NCBI RefSeq assembly: GCF_003668875.1
Contig: NZ_RAWM01000017.1
Coordinates: 39,767 to 103,766, forward strand
Source of the DNA: Corallococcus interemptor
Lineage (GTDB): Bacteria; Myxococcota; Myxococcia; Myxococcales; Myxococcaceae
Length of the DNA stretch: 64,000 bases
Direction: 5' to 3'
Below are positions 62,454 to 64,000 of the stretch, piece by piece. The position numbers and the translations under genes were made by a program. Within the stretch, counting starts at the first letter, position 1. Each line of letters begins with the position of its first letter. The notes beneath the pieces were generated by a model. The model made no database searches. It worked only from the letters and a program-made list of their open reading frames with translations, and was not told the origin of the DNA.

Positions 62454-64000
62454 ATGCATCCTCGAGGCAGGACGTGGCTGTTGTGTGTCGCAGTGTCACT
62501 TTGCGCGGCGCTTGTCGGCTGTGCGGGCGACGATCCCATGGTCATTGAACCCACGGGCAGTGCCCAGATTGGTGTCATGTCCCAGGAGCTCAACACCTCC
62601 GAGGTGACTCGGGTGGAGCTGACGGTCACGGGCTCGGGCATGACCACGGTCACCACCAACCTGGACAAGACCGGGGCTCAGTGGGGCGGCGTGGTTGGCA
62701 ACCTCCCCGCTGGGACGGCCAGGACCTTCAGCGCCAAGGCGTACAATGCCTCCAACACTGTCATCTACGCGGGCGAGGTGACGAACATCACCATCACCGC
62801 GGCCCAGACGACCTCCGTGCTGCTGCTGCTCCAGCAGAGCACTGCCCCCACCCCATTCGTGAACAGCGCGCCGAAGATCACCGGCGTCACGGTCTCACCC
62901 GCCCAGGTCGAACCCAACAAGCCGGTGACCCTCGCCCTGACCGCCACCGACGCGGATGGTGACACCCTCGTCTATGCTTGGACAGCCACGGGGGGAGCCT
63001 TCAGCAACGCCGCGGTCTCCAACCCGACCTGGACCGCGCCCGCGACTCAGGGAACGTACACGTTGAGCGCCACGGTGAACGACGGCAAGGGTGGACAGGC
63101 CGGCATCTCGCTCCAGATCGCGGTCGTGACCGCCACGGGGAGCGCGAACGTCACCGTCACCTTCAACACCTGGCCGGTGGTGTCCCAGATCACCGGAACG
63201 CCTTCGGGGCAGGTGGCCTCGGGCGGCGTCGTGACGCTGGATGTGTCAGCGTCGGATTCCGATGGGGATTCGCTGACCTACGCCTGGACGGATGATTGCG
63301 GCGGCGTCTTCGCTGGCGCGGCCAGCAAGAGTTCCACCTGGACCGCGCCCTCGACGGCTCCCTCCAGCGGCAAGTGCAAGACCAAGGTCACCGTGAGCGA
63401 CGGCCGTGGAGGAAGCACGACGGGCGAGCTGACCCTCAACGTGGGCTCGGTGGGAGTCCCCAACTCGGCCCCGGTCATCGACACCTCCTACCAGTCCAGC
63501 GCGACGGTCAAGTCGGCCGCCACGGTGCGCCTGTACGTCACGGCGCATGATCCGGAGAACACCGCGCTGACCTTCACCTGGAGCGCGACGGGTGGCGTGC
63601 TGGGGACACCTACGACGACCACCGGCAGGAGCGAAGTCGTCTGGACAGCGCCCACGACTCCGCAGACCACCACGAACTACACCGTGACCGTCCAGGTCCA
63701 GGATGCCAATGGTCAGAAGAAGTCCCAGGAGTTCGTGTTGCAGTTCCCCGTCTGCACGAAGGTCGTGACCTCGGTCCTGAACAGGACCAATCCCTTCGGA
63801 GTGCCGCTCTTCATCACCTACCAGCTCGTGGGCGGAGGCGGCGGAGGCAACGGCTCCACGACGGGGGCGAAGGGCGTGAGTGCAACCGGCACATTCACCC
63901 TGGGGGCTTCTGAAGGCCTCGACGTCATCGTGGGGGGTGGAGGCGGCATGGGCTACTACGGGTCGTCCCAGGGCGGAGGGGGCGGAGCCGGGTATTACGG
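62454..64000 (+). CDS. Large lipoprotein with Ig/cadherin-like repeats and Gly-rich region, 3' end outside window
   Basis: 515 codons from ATG 62454 (GTGAGGG ahead), open to the window end. Lipoprotein signal: hydrophobic WLLCVAVSLCAALVGC with lipobox LVGC and C23. Then a beta domain (about 40-120), and three domains of about 95 residues with ADGDTLVYAWTATGG / SDGDSLTYAWTDDCGG / PENTALTFTWSATGG, the DxDGDxLxYxW pattern of PKD/cadherin-like repeats. The last part is Gly-rich (GGGGGGNGS, GGGGGMGYYG). Probable outer-surface adhesion or structural protein. Confidence 0.85.
   Translation, partial: MHPRGRTWLLCVAVSLCAALVGCAGDDPMVIEPTGSAQIGVMSQELNTSEVTRVELTVTGSGMTTVTTNLDKTGAQWGGVVGNLPAGTARTFSAKAYNASNTVIYAGEVTNITITAAQTTSVLLLLQQSTAPTPFVNSAPKITGVTVSPAQVEPNKPVTLALTATDADGDTLVYAWTATGGAFSNAAVSNPTWTAPATQGTYTLSATVNDGKGGQAGISLQIAVVTATGSANVTVTFNTWPVVSQITGTPSGQVASGGVVTLDVSASDSDGDSLTYAWTDDCGGVFAGAASKSSTWTAPSTAPSSGKCKTKVTVSDGRGGSTTGELTLNVGSVGVPNSAPVIDTSYQSSATVKSAATVRLYVTAHDPENTALTFTWSATGGVLGTPTTTTGRSEVVWTAPTTPQTTTNYTVTVQVQDANGQKKSQEFVLQFPVCTKVVTSVLNRTNPFGVPLFITYQLVGGGGGGNGSTTGAKGVSATGTFTLGASEGLDVIVGGGGGMGYYGSSQGGGGGAGYY

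Overview
The window is high-GC DNA with long single-strand operons and dense overlapping shadow frames. It carries DUF2381 next to a Ser/Thr kinase, many lipoproteins, eukaryote-like kinases and an outer-membrane/secreted gene repertoire. Together these point to a myxobacterium, most likely Corallococcus or a close relative in Myxococcaceae (inference from gene content; no database search was possible).

Region 1-18.9 kb is mostly conserved housekeeping. It holds an acyl-CoA ligase (cut by the window start), an acidic zinc-ribbon protein, an exported bifunctional-nuclease-family protein with a good terminator behind it, and pyruvate kinase. A long minus-strand operon follows, lepA-lepB-pyrB-pyrC-carA plus an unknown gene, with 4-bp and 1-bp overlaps at the pyr junctions. 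A minus-strand sugar-nucleotide operon comes next: a small ribbon-helix-helix regulator, a UDP-glucuronate-decarboxylase-like enzyme and a GalE-like epimerase. A Ca-loop lipoprotein, a cupin, a SPOR-domain protein, mnmA and a CCA-adding-type nucleotidyltransferase complete the block.

Region 18.9-36.8 kb is accessory: single genes, divergent regulator/enzyme pairs and decayed genes (truncated esterase, internally deleted aldo/keto reductase). It also has two zinc alcohol dehydrogenases, a beta-helix protein, an OmpA-like protein, a desaturase, an M28 peptidase, a tandem malectin-like protein, the membrane pyrophosphatase and a membrane alpha/beta hydrolase.

Region 36.8-50.3 kb contains the most unusual protein, a 1174-residue polypeptide whose last ~150 residues look like a Ulp1/C48 (clan CE) cysteine protease. 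Next come two SDR genes, a triple phage-tail-collar protein beside a two-component system, a Ser/Thr kinase with a lipoprotein-like C-terminus plus DUF2381, an XRE regulator and a probable pseudokinase.

Region 50.3-58.1 kb has regulator/enzyme pairs. It also hides a SelW-type selenoprotein gene (53912-54148, minus) in which an in-frame TGA within a CxxU motif is followed by a well-placed bacterial SECIS-like hairpin; a standard ORF search misses it. A histidine kinase here has its first codons laid over an antisense hydrolase remnant.

Region 58.1-64 kb has a delta-60/propeller-like membrane-anchored protein, a tRNA-Arg(CCT) with its own promoter and terminator, IS91-type transposase remnants on both sides of an RluA-like gene, and the start of a large Ig/cadherin-like lipoprotein that runs off the window.
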